NCBI GenBank assembly: GCA_033675545.1
Contig: JAWDGP010000875.1
Span: 632,501 to 696,500 of the forward strand
Length of the DNA stretch: 64,000 bases
Source of the DNA: Elysia crispata
Lineage: Eukaryota > Mollusca > Gastropoda > Plakobranchidae
Direction: 5' to 3'
Both the position numbers and the translations under genes were made by a program. The notes under the pieces were generated by a model. The model ran no database searches. It saw only the letters and a list, made by a program, of their open reading frames with translations, and was not told where the DNA came from. Position 1 is the first letter of the stretch, and every line of letters begins with the position of its first letter. This document shows, one piece after another, positions 1 through 13,005 of the stretch.

Positions 1-296
1 GGATTGAGTGTCTGGCGTCCTATCAAGATGTTCTGTTGTCCTCCCAACTCTGTCGGGTCCGCTCTTGAGTGCTTCTCTCATTACTTTATGGTAACAAACT
101 AATTGGCTTTCATCGTAGACATACCTTTGTCTATCACTCTGACTGGTTTTATAGATGACGACGAAAGAGTAAAAGGTTTTTTTAATAAAGAATTGATGGT
201 AATCCGGGCAGAAAAAATAAATAATAAATTTTCTCCCAGTCTGATTATGAGAAAAGATAGCGGTAGAAATATTTTGACCACCTAGTTTATAACAGT

Positions 297-397
<101 letters not shown>

Positions 398-918
398 TAA
401 AGTATAAAAAAGGGACTAATATCAATCCCAATAAAAGCAATAGGATCATTTCGATATGAGACACGAGAAAACACTCTATTTATAAATCAACTAAAATATT
501 CTGATCGCTATGTGTACTTTGCATGAACGTAGAGGTGTTGAAAACTTATACTAGCTTGCTTTCTAATTTATCAATAATGTTGTGCCATTGGAAAAGCTTG
601 AAACACGAGAAAAAATATAAATTAATAATCTTAAGTATTCGCTGTCGATTCCTGAATCAAAAATCCTTAGTTTATCTCATAATATTTGCCACCCAACCTA
701 ATTTAATTTTATAGTTTAGAATCCTTCCTTTTCTGTCCTCATCTTTGGACTTCTTAGAAGTTTCTTTTCCCATAATTCTTTCCTTTTTCTTTTTCATCTG
801 CTTTCGTCTCCTCTTCCTCCTCCTTCTCCTACTCTCCTTCTTTTTCTCCTTTTTCCTGTTTCTTTTCCTCCTGCTTCTACCTCCGCTCTTCCATCCATGC
901 TTCCCTCCTTATGTCATC

Positions 919-924
<6 letters not shown>

Positions 925-1003
<79 letters not shown>
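925..1003. repeat. (TC)n microsatellite
   Basis: Perfect dinucleotide tract at the end of a 180-bp pyrimidine-rich stretch (about 745-924). Confidence 0.98.
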
Positions 1004-1007
<4 letters not shown>

Positions 1008-1698
1008 CTCGGGATTCCCAGGGAGTTTGTTTAGTTTTGTTTAATCACTCTAATTTTATTGTAACTTTTATGCAAGCAAATTGCGGAGCTTAAGGAAAAA
1101 TAATTTAACAATTACATACGTCTTAATAAAAACTTACTTGAAACAAATCTTTAGTCGAAAAAATGCACAATTTTACTTATGGATATCTTTTTTTTACCTC
1201 CTCTTCATTTTTTAACAATCATATTTCATATGTTATAGAACTATCGTTGGAAGATTTGATAATGTTTTTTTTTTTCTTTTCAATCTGCATATGTTTACAA
1301 TGCAAGATCCGTCAGAATATTGTCACTATCTTTTCCATGAAGTCATATTTTGCACAACTTTCAAGATTTTCTTCGCTCGTATCCTAATTTGATTACATTT
1401 CTTCCACAACATGACAAGCAAAAACAAATATAAAATCGACTCACAGACGAACGATTTTATACACATTGTTTACGCCAGTTACGTTAATTCTGCTGCTGTT
1501 TCGCCGCAGCATGAACACATTTTCTCCGATAAAGCCAGCAGAGTGCATGGCTTTGTTTCATTTGGTGGGCCGTAAGGAAAACTTTTCAAAGGATAGGCCC
1601 AATGCTCAAGGGTTGACATGAAGTAGAAGGAAATAAGTTAAAACAACGGGACAGCTAGATCCATGCCAAGACTGTATAGAGACGATCCAATGTACATT

Positions 1699-1856
<158 letters not shown>

Positions 1857-2021
1857 TAAAGTAGGGTTGCGCTTATCTCAAGAGCAGCACAGAAAGGTAG
1901 AAAATCAGTTAAGTCATTTTAAGAATTACAAAGAGTGCAAAACTTGTTTAATGGAAGATGCAGAGTCAAAGGAAATGTATCAAAACAGTGAGATATTAAG
2001 ATGAGTAGCGACATCGAGCGA

Positions 2022-2122
<101 letters not shown>

Positions 2123-3109
2123 GGCTAGGGGAGACCTGGAACTAGGTTTTCTCTGGGGATGGAGGGATGGGGAAAGGAATATAAAGTATAGGTCATTTGG
2201 AGTTGCACAGAAATAAAGGCCAATGATAAATTATTGGTGAGAGTAAATTCTGCTTCTTTCTTCATAGGATTAACGGTGAGAGCACAATGCAAGGGGGGTT
2301 TGTAAATAGCTTCAACTTGAATGTGAAAGGACGGTTTTCTTACGATTTGATCAAGAAAATTTTCTCTTAAACACATCTCCGAGCATAATTATGACATGAG
2401 TCACACAAAGCTGATAATTTCAACAAAAGCATACTTTGAATTTCAAGGAAAACAAAACAAAACCCGTAAAAAGGACACTATTTTTTTTTCTTTCTTGCTC
2501 ATTTCCCTTTGTTCTCTGCTGATCATTTTGAATGCAATGCCAGGTACTTTCAGTAATAAAGATTATTTGAACAAAGCAAATGCAAATAGATTTCAAAATC
2601 AAACTCATGCAAATTAATTCTTCCCCCTTGAATTTATATTAAAAAGTGCTCGGCCAAGATACTGATAATAAATAAATTTTGAGATTAAATAAACAAAGAG
2701 AGTTGACAGCATTATGTAGTATAAATGATCGCCTCTGGTTCAAATTTGCTGTTCGCTTAGAAAGGGGGAGAAGAAAATAATGGGCTGTTCCTGAATTGAA
2801 ATTTACAAACAAACGTAAATTCCTCATTGGGAGGACACAATATTGTATTGGTTCTTTTTTCTCTTCCACCTTAGTCCCGGATCAACACAATCCAGCCTCA
2901 AAGAATTAATTTTCGAGAAAACCGAGAAAAGATTCTTGGCGTATCATTTCCCAGGTCCGGTCTTTAGTTTGCTTCTTTATACTACAAAGAAAATCCCAGA
3001 GATTAGTGCTAGTTAAGAAATAGAACGCTCAGCTATTTCATTTTTTAGATTGTTGAAAGTATTTATCGGAGTGATTTCGATATATGCCTGTCTTGGTCTA
3101 ACAGCTATC

Positions 3110-3153
3110 CCCCAACTCCCCCCCACCCCCCACCCCCCTCAAAAAAAAAAAAA
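3110..3153. repeat. C-rich run followed by poly-A
   Basis: Interrupted C blocks, then CTC and 13 A. Confidence 0.9.
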
Positions 3154-5011
3154 GAAGGTTTTTATAAGTTATGAAAATAGAGCTGTTTACTTTGCCTTGT
3201 TTCATATATGGCTCAAGCAATCATAACCATTCAGACTAGTAAGGGGAAATTCATATGAAATTCGTCACTAGCAATGTATTGTGCACATAATAATATACCG
3301 AATTGAAACGGCAAAAGCACATCTTCTTACACCAGTAAAAAAAGTCTACAAAAACATTGAACATATGTCTTAGAAATATTCATTTGAAAGTTGCAGAAAA
3401 TTATTATTCTTTTAAATATTTATTTCGAGAAGTTTGACCAGCAGTGTTGAATTCGAGTGCTTTGTGGATACTAGGCAGACTAACACCCTTTATAAAAAAA
3501 AATAATAATCGTGAGACAGGAAAACAAAGTAAAATACTAAAGAAGAAAAACATCAGTGGGTTTTAAAATTTACCTTTTCCCCCTTTTTTTCGCCAACAAA
3601 ATTGACTATTAGTTTTGTTAAAGATATTAAATAGATCAAAATTTCTTGAAGCAACTGTTCCGTAGTATTTTCATACTCTCATATTTTTTTCCCATACGAA
3701 GGAACAGGCTAATTTGAATGAAACAAATCTATGTTTCATCGTTGCGTCCTCACATTTTAGTCAGTAAAGAATGGTTAGACTCGCACCCCCCGCACCAACA
3801 CACTTCTCCCTTAAGCCTAGTTTGCCAGTGGTAACCATTAAAAAGCGGCCACATTATGTACACTAATGTCAGGGAGCACTTAAGCCCCCTTTAAAATGGT
3901 CTTTTTGTCTTCTCATGGGAGCTGAGGGATAAAAAACACGCTGCGGAACATGATGAAATATTAAAAACAAAAACAATGGGACAAGGAGAAGGGCGAGAAA
4001 GAAAGGCACGATTGAAACTGATAGGGACATGATATGATCTCCCCAGACGATGGAAGCGAAGATTTATTCTGCTCCTCCATCCTCTCGAGAGTTCCAACTG
4101 CGGGTACACTCATTGAGGTGGAGCTGCACCCCGCCACCCTCCTCCTCTCTTCCTGACTTTTTTTTTTCTTTCTCCTTTCCATCCCCACCATCAAAATCTT
4201 GTCCCATTCTTTCCATTATCTTACAATAATCATATTGGATGAAAGTGGTTCACTTTCAAATTGTCAATTTAAAATAATATTAGGGTAAAAAAAATCAGTT
4301 AACCTTTCAATTATCTTGATTCTTAAATAAAAATGCCATGTTTATAGTATAACCAGGATTAAATCTAAAATCTTTAACATATCATTTGAAAAAAAAAAAG
4401 ACATACAATCCCTCAAACCATATTCGTTTAACATATTAAAATGTAATCGATTAGACGAGCTTAGTACTCGAACATAGGCCCGGACTGATATGTGAGGCAA
4501 TGGGCTTTAAAAGATATAGATGCCAGTATTGGATACAAAATAAACCAAAGAAAGAAAAGCGAAAGCTAACAAACGAATGCAAAGCTCAGGTTCTTAATTA
4601 ATGAAACATTCATTCCATAACTTGAAGCAGATTATCTGTAAAGGATGGCATGCTCTTGTAACATGTGTTGGGGATGTGAACTGAGGATAGAACCGCTGAA
4701 ATAAGCGAAGAGCAGCCGGGCGCTGGAGCAGCGGTGAACTGACTCTGTGGTTTCCACCGTTTTTAACGTTTGGCCAGGGGTCCCAGCATTCCTAAGCCTG
4801 TTATTGATCAGCGTCATATTGCTATGTTTATATAGCATTGTCGTGTTTGCTAGATGACAGAAAATCCAGCAGGTTTCCCAAAAGCTGCTGTATTCCGAGC
4901 CAAATGAAACTCTCCGCTGGGATACGATGGCTGCAGCTTCCTGTCTCCAGCACATTTCAAACTCGCCTCTTTCTGTAATCATTTCGCACGGAATCAGACG
5001 TCAAAGCCGAC

Positions 5012-5824
5012 ATAATTATACTACGTTTATCTAACATGATACACTAGAGTTTCACTCATTACCTAATTATACTACGTTTATCTAACATGATACACTAGAG
5101 TTTCACTCATTACCTAATTATACTACGTTTATCTAACATGATACACTAGAGTTTCACTCATTACCTAATTATACTACGTTTATCTAACATGATACACTAG
5201 AGTTTCACTCATTACCTAATTATACTACGTTTATCTAACATGATACACTAGAGTTTCACTCATTACATAATTATACTACGTTTATCTAACATGATACACT
5301 AGAGTTTCACTCATTACATAATTATACTACGTTTATCTAACATGATACACTAGAGTTTCACTCATTACATAATTATACTACGTTTATCTAACATGATACA
5401 CTAGAGTTTCACTCATTACATAATTATACTACGTTTATCTAACATGATACACTAGAGTTTCACTCATTACCTAATTATACTACGTTTATCTAACATGATA
5501 CACTAGAGTTTCACTCATTACATAATTATACTACGTTTATCTAACATGATACACTAGAGTTTCACTCATTACATAATTATACTACGTTTATCTAACATGA
5601 TACACTAGAGTTTCACTCATTACCTAATTATACTACGTTTATCTAACATGATCCACTAGAGTTTCACTCATTACCTAATTATACTACGTTTATCTAACAT
5701 GATACACTAGAGTTTCACTCATTACCTAATTATACTACGTTTATCTAACATGATACACTAGAGTTTCACTCATTACCTAATTATACTACGTTTATCTAAC
5801 ATGATACACTAGAGTTTCACTCAT
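5012..5824. repeat. 51-bp minisatellite, about 16 copies
   Basis: Near-identical head-to-tail units of 51 bp. Each contains TACTACGTTTATCTAACATG and CACTAGAGTTTCACTCATTA. Copies differ mainly at one site (TACCTAAT or TACATAAT) plus one A-to-C change near 5652. No spacers, so it is not CRISPR. The last copy is cut short by a few bases. Very low divergence implies recent expansion or homogenisation. Confidence 0.97.
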
Positions 5825-8800
5825 AGATGCAGATTCGAGTACAAAGAGTAAAAACTTTGTGCTTGCTTTCAGATTTCACCAATGTCGTCTTTAGGTTGAC
5901 GAGAACAACTAACTCTGGAACAAATCACCACAATCCTCTTCTAAATTCTTCATTTTTACCTTTTTTCATTTTAGTGACCAAAACACATTTCTGGTGTGTC
6001 CAAAATAATCATAAACCGACACTTTCTGCGTGGAGATAAAATTAATGAAGCCTTGAGCTCAATAAATCAATGGAGAATTTAGGGGTAAAAAAAAAATTGA
6101 AACATGATATTTTGGAAGTCCAATCGTTGTACATTTTCAGTTAATTTTGATTTGACTCAAAAGATTTAGCAAGTCTGGTTGAAGTGTAAAAATTGCGTGA
6201 AGAAATTAGAAAAAATAAAAATTTTATTATTATTTTCTAGTTTTCTTTTATCTGATACCATGAATCACATTTTCTTGGCGTTCGATGCATTGTTTTTAAT
6301 TTTTGGACTCATAAAGCATCAAGCAAATAAGAAAAGAGTAGTATAAAATTGCCTGAAAGGACCAGAAAGTTTATGACCTAGAAAAACTTCCCATCTTTTA
6401 ATCGTAAGAGCAATAAAAACTGAAGGTTAGACATGGGTTTATATTTTTATTTCTCTAAAGCAATGGAAGAAAGAAAAAAATTTAACCTTACACTACAGAG
6501 AAGATAAAATTACTACCCACAAGGGTTTCTGTGGTCCTGCTGCCTAGATCTAAATGATTGTCGTTGTGAACTGTGCTATTCTAAAAAGTGTATAGCTTGT
6601 CACATTACATAATCAAGGTGAGATTTTTTTTTAAAAATTCACAGCTGTATTCAAAGCAGATTCTATTGTACTACCAGTGCCTGGAGCCACCCATACATCA
6701 AATACAGTCAAGTAATCAGGTTCCGCCCGATCCTCACACCAAAGTGGACCGACCAGCTGGAACCGCGGCGACTTTAACTTGCTTTTGGCATGGATGTTGA
6801 CCATCACAACAAAAATCCACATATGTTATTTTTAGGCAATGGATATTTGTAGAGTGTGTAACTATGACGTAGAAACCTTTGAAAGGCCTGCTTGTCGCAA
6901 CCACCCTATGAGCGGGGTTGAGGGGTGTACACAGCTACTAATCAACGTGCTCACTAAGTGACCAAGTAATGATGTTTTTGTAAGCCCAGCAAACAGAAAC
7001 GGACAAACCGCACTGCGGCCACTTTCTAAATCATGACCTGTCGTCAACGATTTTTTCATCGTGCAGAATAATCACTAAAAAAGGATGGTGGAGAAAGGGA
7101 TTTGAATAAAATCTATTGAAGGGTGCAAGAGTGGCGATGAAGCACAGGTTAACGATAGCTGTTTGATGAGACGCAAAGGTATGGCAGAAAACATGATTAT
7201 CAAATCAATTGGAATTTGAGAGGATTATTTTGATCTATAATACGTTAAAGTTGAGTTTCAAGCCGAGATATGTCACGCTTTAAAGTGTAAAGTTTAAAGA
7301 CTTTGTTTGCATGGATTACATTGATAAGAGAAACAGAAAATTCGCATAAATACCAGGTAGGCCTACGTGTTTGCATCAGCTCATAGACACACACCATAAC
7401 TCATAAATAGGCTGAAAGGGTGGTTTAAGTTTCATAAATACTAATAAAAAAAGAAAAGAAAAAGAAACCAACTGCAGTTGCGTACATATTTAGCAAAGAC
7501 AACTTAGATGTACTAGTATTATCCTTATTTGGAGTAAGCTAGATGAAAAGATAAATTTGCATAACTCATTCAAAAAGAACATGGTAGGTGTTGAAAGCGT
7601 AAAATTGAGAATATATTTTGAGAAAAAAAATGTAAATTATTTCCATGTATTCACATATGATGCCCACGGGAAAATATCTTTGAGTTCCATTGTTTACCTA
7701 TAAGCTTAAAGCCTTTGCTATACAATATTGCTTGAATTATCATGTTGGTGAGCTTTTAAAATCCCTTTTCATTCAATACAAAAAGCTAATTATTTCGCGG
7801 CTATAAACGACACAAAAGCAAATGCAATGTAGGCTTGTGTCTATAATGCCTGTGCATTAAGTTATAATGATGATTATTTAACTACATTGCAGCCGTGGTT
7901 TCTCCTTGGTTTCTCCATGGTCTTCCCATTCTTTTCAGAGGCTATCATTATAGAGATTTAATTTCAATATCTGCGTTACTTTGTATTTATCCATAAAAAA
8001 ATAATGTCTGATTATTATTCAACAATGAGAAATGCTTTTTGATGTTTGGGATAAAAATTGCAAAATCCTTTCTGTGATAGAAACTAAGAGAATTAGGAAG
8101 TAAAATAAACTTAAAAAGAAACCATTATGGTGTAACCAGCTAGGTTTTACGATGGGAGTATTTATCTTTCTAAAATAATTTCATTAAACGTCTATTTTGT
8201 CTTGAAAAGGCTAATAAGACTTTATCCGTTAAATAAGTAAGAAATAAATATTTACTTCGTCAACATTGCAAATCCAAGATTAATTCAAAGGTCCTTAATT
8301 TATAAAGTCTAGATTATTGCCTTTCTTTATCTCCTAAAGTGTGCTAGTCAACTTGTGAGGAAAGAGTAGATTAAATAAATTGCTATTTTTGTTTTAATGT
8401 TATAACTTCCTCTAAGCATGGAAATAGTATTTTTTGTTGTTGCTGGCATATTTAACATTCGACTTAGTAATGGCCCATGCAATAATAGTATGATAAACCC
8501 AGCACCGGCGAAAGGAAGGGCCGCATCACTCTCTTATGAATCTAATATCACAATGATCAAGCGTGCGCTCGTGTCGTTCAGTGAATACATTATTTTCGAT
8601 CCTCACATAACTCTGTCTATCTGTCTGTCTGTCTGTATGTCTGTCTGTCTCCCTCCCTCCCTTCCTCCCTATCTCTTGATCGCTCTTTTCATATATTTCC
8701 CATTTTATTCGCATATCACGCACGCTTGTTAGATCAGAACTAACCGCATACAGCCGCTGTAAGTCTGTAACGGTAACAGGAAGTTGATCATCAATTAAAA

Positions 8801-9742
8801 GACAAGACTAGAAGCTATCACGGAATTACAGCCATCCGTCTAAACACTCCCCCATGGGAATCTTCACTCACTGGTGTTTTCCCTTCTCAAAGTTGAAAAG
8901 CACTAAATTGCTGGACCGCCGGACAATTGGTCTCAGAGAGCGATGTTTTGGTTAGCAACGGCCCTTTCCAAATATATCTGCTTTAAAAAAAAATAAATGA
9001 AAGGAGCGGGTGAGGGGATTGTTGTATACCAATATAGAAACAAAATTGTGAGAGGAGAGGTGCTTGAAAAAAAAAGTGTGTGTATGTTGGGAGGGGAAGA
9101 GGTTGTATGTATGTGAGGGAAGGGTCATAAACCACCAAAAAGGTATAGTGCTTTGCAGTCATTAAAGGGCTGAAAAAGAATATGAATTCAACTGATTCAT
9201 ATTATAAATTGCTATTTGATAAACAATCTCAAAATCATTTACAAAGAATAGTCAATGCTTACGAACAGTTTTTACTTAAGCATGTCCTAAACTCCTTCAA
9301 AGAAAGCAATTCCAGCGACTGAGCGCGTGGATTCTGATGCAGTCTCCATTTCAAAGTGTTGATTTGATGAGCAGTTTTCTTGTGTTAAAAAACTATGATG
9401 GAGTATTAGTGATGTTACACAGGTATAAAAGATGGCAACTAGGACTGGTAAAGCTTTCCTTAATACTTGTTACATTTACAACAATGGATCTTTCAATCTT
9501 CTATGGATTTACAGTTTTATTTCCTCTTTGCTTTCAATCTAATTGCTTCTCTTGCACCAATATGTTTGTAATACCTGGATTGAAGTGAACATTCTTGTAA
9601 TCAAAATATGGGACAAGAATGTTTGTTTAGGAGACGGCTTAACTGTTACAAAGCAAACAGAGCCTTTTTCTTTGATTTTAAGCATGAAGATAATAATCAG
9701 CTCCAGAAAGAGATGTATACAACTATGTATGAATCTATCATT

Positions 9743-9744
<2 letters not shown>
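5825..9744. other. No gene recognised
   Basis: AT-rich and mostly unique-looking. Apart from the TCTG repeat at 8608 I see no array, exon or RNA gene. Confidence 0.7.
8608..8690. repeat. (TCTG)n and pyrimidine-rich simple repeat
   Basis: TCTATCTGTCTGTCTGTCTG-type units pass into CCCTCCCTCCCTTCC. Confidence 0.9.

Positions 9745-9804
<60 letters not shown>
9745..9804. repeat. (GA)n microsatellite
   Basis: Perfect 60-bp tract. Confidence 0.98.
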
Positions 9805-9806
<2 letters not shown>

Positions 9807-10695
9807 CGTATATGATTAGAGATTATGAGAGTAAGATCAAGTAGGACAAGCAAAACGGTACGAGGAAATAGATGAAGGAGCCTATCAATAATTAAAACTA
9901 TGTCCGTTTGTTACAAATCAGCAAAACGCAATGCAACATGTTTACACATAAAAGAAATTGTGTTGGCCTGACATATTAATCACACGAGTGGAACTACCAT
10001 CTGTAATTTCTCTTAAAATAGTGCAAGCATTTCTTGCCACGATTTGTACAAGTTTTGACACGATAGTATCACAATCACAATTGAAAAGGCGAAAACAAAA
10101 CTACAGATTATAAGCGTAAAGAATGAAACCTGGCGAATTCAGTGTCTTTCATTGTGTGGTATTTCTAGTCAGACTTAAAGAATATAAGCCTTGAAAAGTC
10201 ATGCCGATCTCGATTCTTGTTAACAGTTTTTTTGCTTGTTTTTTTTTTTATGATTACCTATACGAAATGCACATCGTACTATCCGGAGACAACAAATCAA
10301 AACAGAACAGAGACCAGTTGTAGAAAATTTTTCTGAATACTTCAAGCTAAAATGGATACTTGGCTTCTTTCTCTTCTGTCTGGATATCGAGATTTTATAA
10401 TAAAAGGTTTGATTTAGTGTTTTGAAATGAAAGATGCGTGCAAGATTCTGCAAGGTCTCCATGCACTCCAGAACACAACCGTGTATTTTATTTAGCTCTT
10501 AACTCCACAGATTTCATTGCCTAAATATCTGTTGTATTATCTTCTTGTCTGTCTAGTTTTTTGTGTATCTATCTATTAATCTTTATCACTCTTCATCGAG
10601 CGATCTATTTTATCTGTCTTTCCCTCTCTACACTTGCTTAACTTCTGGGTATATACTTGTATTTTCATAAATGTAAAAATCCATATCCATTAGCA

Positions 10696-10699
<4 letters not shown>

Positions 10700-10780
<81 letters not shown>
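10700..10780. repeat. (TC)n microsatellite
   Basis: Perfect 81-bp tract. Confidence 0.98.
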
Positions 10781-10785
<5 letters not shown>

Positions 10786-10976
10786 ACTATTTCGCCCAAG
10801 TGTGGACTCCTTCGAATGTTCCAAAAAACCACTCTGAGCCTCTCTTCATATATTTAAATGGTATACATAATTACATTTTCTTCTTCAGCTTGTCCTCTTT
10901 ATTGGAACTAATCTGTACCACTTGATAAAGTAATTAAATAGAGTCGCTTAATGGAATAGAAGAAAGTTATGCGGAG

Positions 10977-11068
10977 GATAGGGGCGCTGCTAATATAGGA
11001 TTACTGACATGGTCTTGCTACAGATAGGGGCGCTGCTAATATAGGATTACTGACATGGTCTTGCTACA
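10977..11068. repeat. Exact 46-bp tandem duplication
   Basis: Two adjacent identical copies (10977-11022 and 11023-11068) containing GGGGCGCTGCTAATATAGG. Likely a recent slippage or unequal-exchange event. Confidence 0.95.
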
Positions 11069-12306
11069 GATATGCTATTTGGTAACGCTGGATACTGTTG
11101 GACAAACCAGACTGTGAGTAAATTTTGCATACGGCCTCGAACCATTCAGTATATGAAATAGTTCGATGAGAATATAACCTTACATGATCTATTTAAACAA
11201 TTTTTAACGGCCTGTATTACTATGCAGTAAGCTACAACATATTGCTACATATTATCTAGACATGCTTAAAATATGCAGCCCAATTATTGATTATTTGGGC
11301 ATATTCGTAAGTGCAATCAGATGGATGAACTTGAAAGAGGAGTTTGACCGAGTCATGTCAAGATTCCCCAAGAAAATCATGTAAAGCATATTAATTTACA
11401 CTTCGGAGTCCTTCAAATTATGCTTATGTAGAAAGTGAGCTATATCAACCTATCGTGCTACGTTCTATATTCAGCATTATCTTAAGATTTTCGTTACGCC
11501 TCAGATAGAGAATAGATAAAAGCTTACATTTGAGTTGTAGTAGTAACGTCACAGCGATGTATACTCACAGACTAAGCTAGGATAGAAAGTAAGATAGCGT
11601 GCGTTGGGAAACAAACGTGTGCGCTTTCAAACACCAAGTTATGCTTTCTCGACTAAGATGACAAACGTTTTGTTTAATATCTTCACATTTTTCTAAATCG
11701 ATTGCTATGCTTGAGAATGCGAAAATAATAATACTGCATTATCTTATGTCTGAATGGGTGGAAATGGAGCGCCGCAAGTGAATCAATTTGATGTCTCTCT
11801 ACAGCACATTGAAAATAGGCGTCCACTCTCTGTGGTGCTCTACGTTATTCAACATCGCCAAACACAATCATTACAACCACAGAAACAAGGTCACTAGCAG
11901 TGGACGGCAAATCTAAAGCTTACCACGGTTTTGAACTCTTTTTTAAATAATTGTTTGTGAGTTACATCACTGTACAAAGTTTTACCTAAGAATATTTCTC
12001 ACATTTCAAGTTAAGCCCCTTGTTTCTCTATACACTCTAGAAGGGTCAGCTCAAAGCATCCTTAGAACATTTAGGTCTTGACAGCTATTGCACCCCTGGG
12101 ATGTTTTTTTTTTTCGCCTGGCTAACTCTGAGATAGATCTAGGCCTGCTCTCACTACAGCTCTGAGCGTAAGAATGTGGCAGCAAAGAATGGAAATATCT
12201 ATACAACTAAACATTATTTAGGGGTCGGGTTTGTTTCTTTCGAATGTGTAGGAATATGAAATAATTATGTGATGGTAAAAACTAAAGATCATTATCTATC
12301 TTTTGA

Positions 12307-12356
12307 CACAGACACACACACACATATATAATATATCTATATATATAATTTATATT

Positions 12357-12397
<41 letters not shown>
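12307..12397. repeat. (CA)n/(TA)n compound microsatellite
   Basis: A short CA tract passes into interrupted TA repeats, self-complementary over much of its length. Confidence 0.93.
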
Positions 12398-12451
12398 CCA
12401 GTGATACTCGTGTTACACTTTGCTCAGTGGAAAAAGTACATCGACACTTCC

Positions 12452-12490
12452 TCCCCCTCCCCCCCCCAAAAAAAAAAAAAAAAAAAAAAA
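12452..12490. repeat. Poly-C/poly-A junction
   Basis: C-rich run followed directly by about 22 A. Confidence 0.93.
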
Positions 12491-12635
12491 GATAACCATG
12501 CCTTGAAAAAAAGAACTAAATTTCTAAGCATCGTTTGAAAGGTAGAAAATCTGTGAAGAAATCACATCTGCAAGGATAAACGCGCTTCTACAAATGGAAA
12601 GCCCTTGACATTGAAAAAAAAACCATGAATCTGCA

Positions 12636-13005
12636 CATCTATTTCAGCTGTTAGTTGTGCAGAAAAAAATATCTGTGAGGAAGGACGTAGATACAGACAT
12701 CTATAGCCATTGGCCCTGAGAAAGGACCTATGTAGATGGACGTAATTCCAGAGGTTTAAGTCATTAAATATGAGGATAGCAAGTACTAGGACAGCGTTTG
12801 GTTGTAGAGAAGAACGTAATGTCCCGATATCTATAATCTTTGGATGTGAGGAAGGAACTACACCCTTGGATATTAATTGTTCTGTTGGATGTGAGGAAGA
12901 AGCAGTGAAAAGAGCGCAAATTAAGAGATTTTGAGTTTTTATAGTAAAAAGGTTAGATGTGGAGAAAAAAAGGGCATCTTGATATCTTCAGCTGGTAGAT
13001 GTGTA
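12636..13005. repeat. Decayed tandem repeat, period roughly 60 bp
   Basis: A recurring theme of CATCT or GATATCT, then a run ending in GGATGTGAGGAAGGA or a variant, appears near 12636, 12698, 12826, 12868, 12940 and 12980. Spacing is irregular and copies are diverged, so this is an old array. It was recognised by eye and the exact period is uncertain. Confidence 0.5.

Larger units (their letters stand above)
9805..12306. other. No gene recognised
   Basis: AT-rich. It holds the (TC)n at 10700 and the 46-bp duplication, and nothing else was identified. Confidence 0.7.

Noticed and set aside
4632-4982. 116-codon minus-strand frame
   Set aside because: No recognisable domain, no splice context linking it to another exon, and composition alone can explain it.
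5012-5824. CRISPR-like regular repeat
   Set aside because: Units are contiguous with no variable spacers; this is a minisatellite in eukaryotic DNA.
8418-8732. Cys/Ser-rich hydrophobic frame
   Set aside because: Half of it is translated TCTG and CCCT simple repeat; the rest has no family resemblance.
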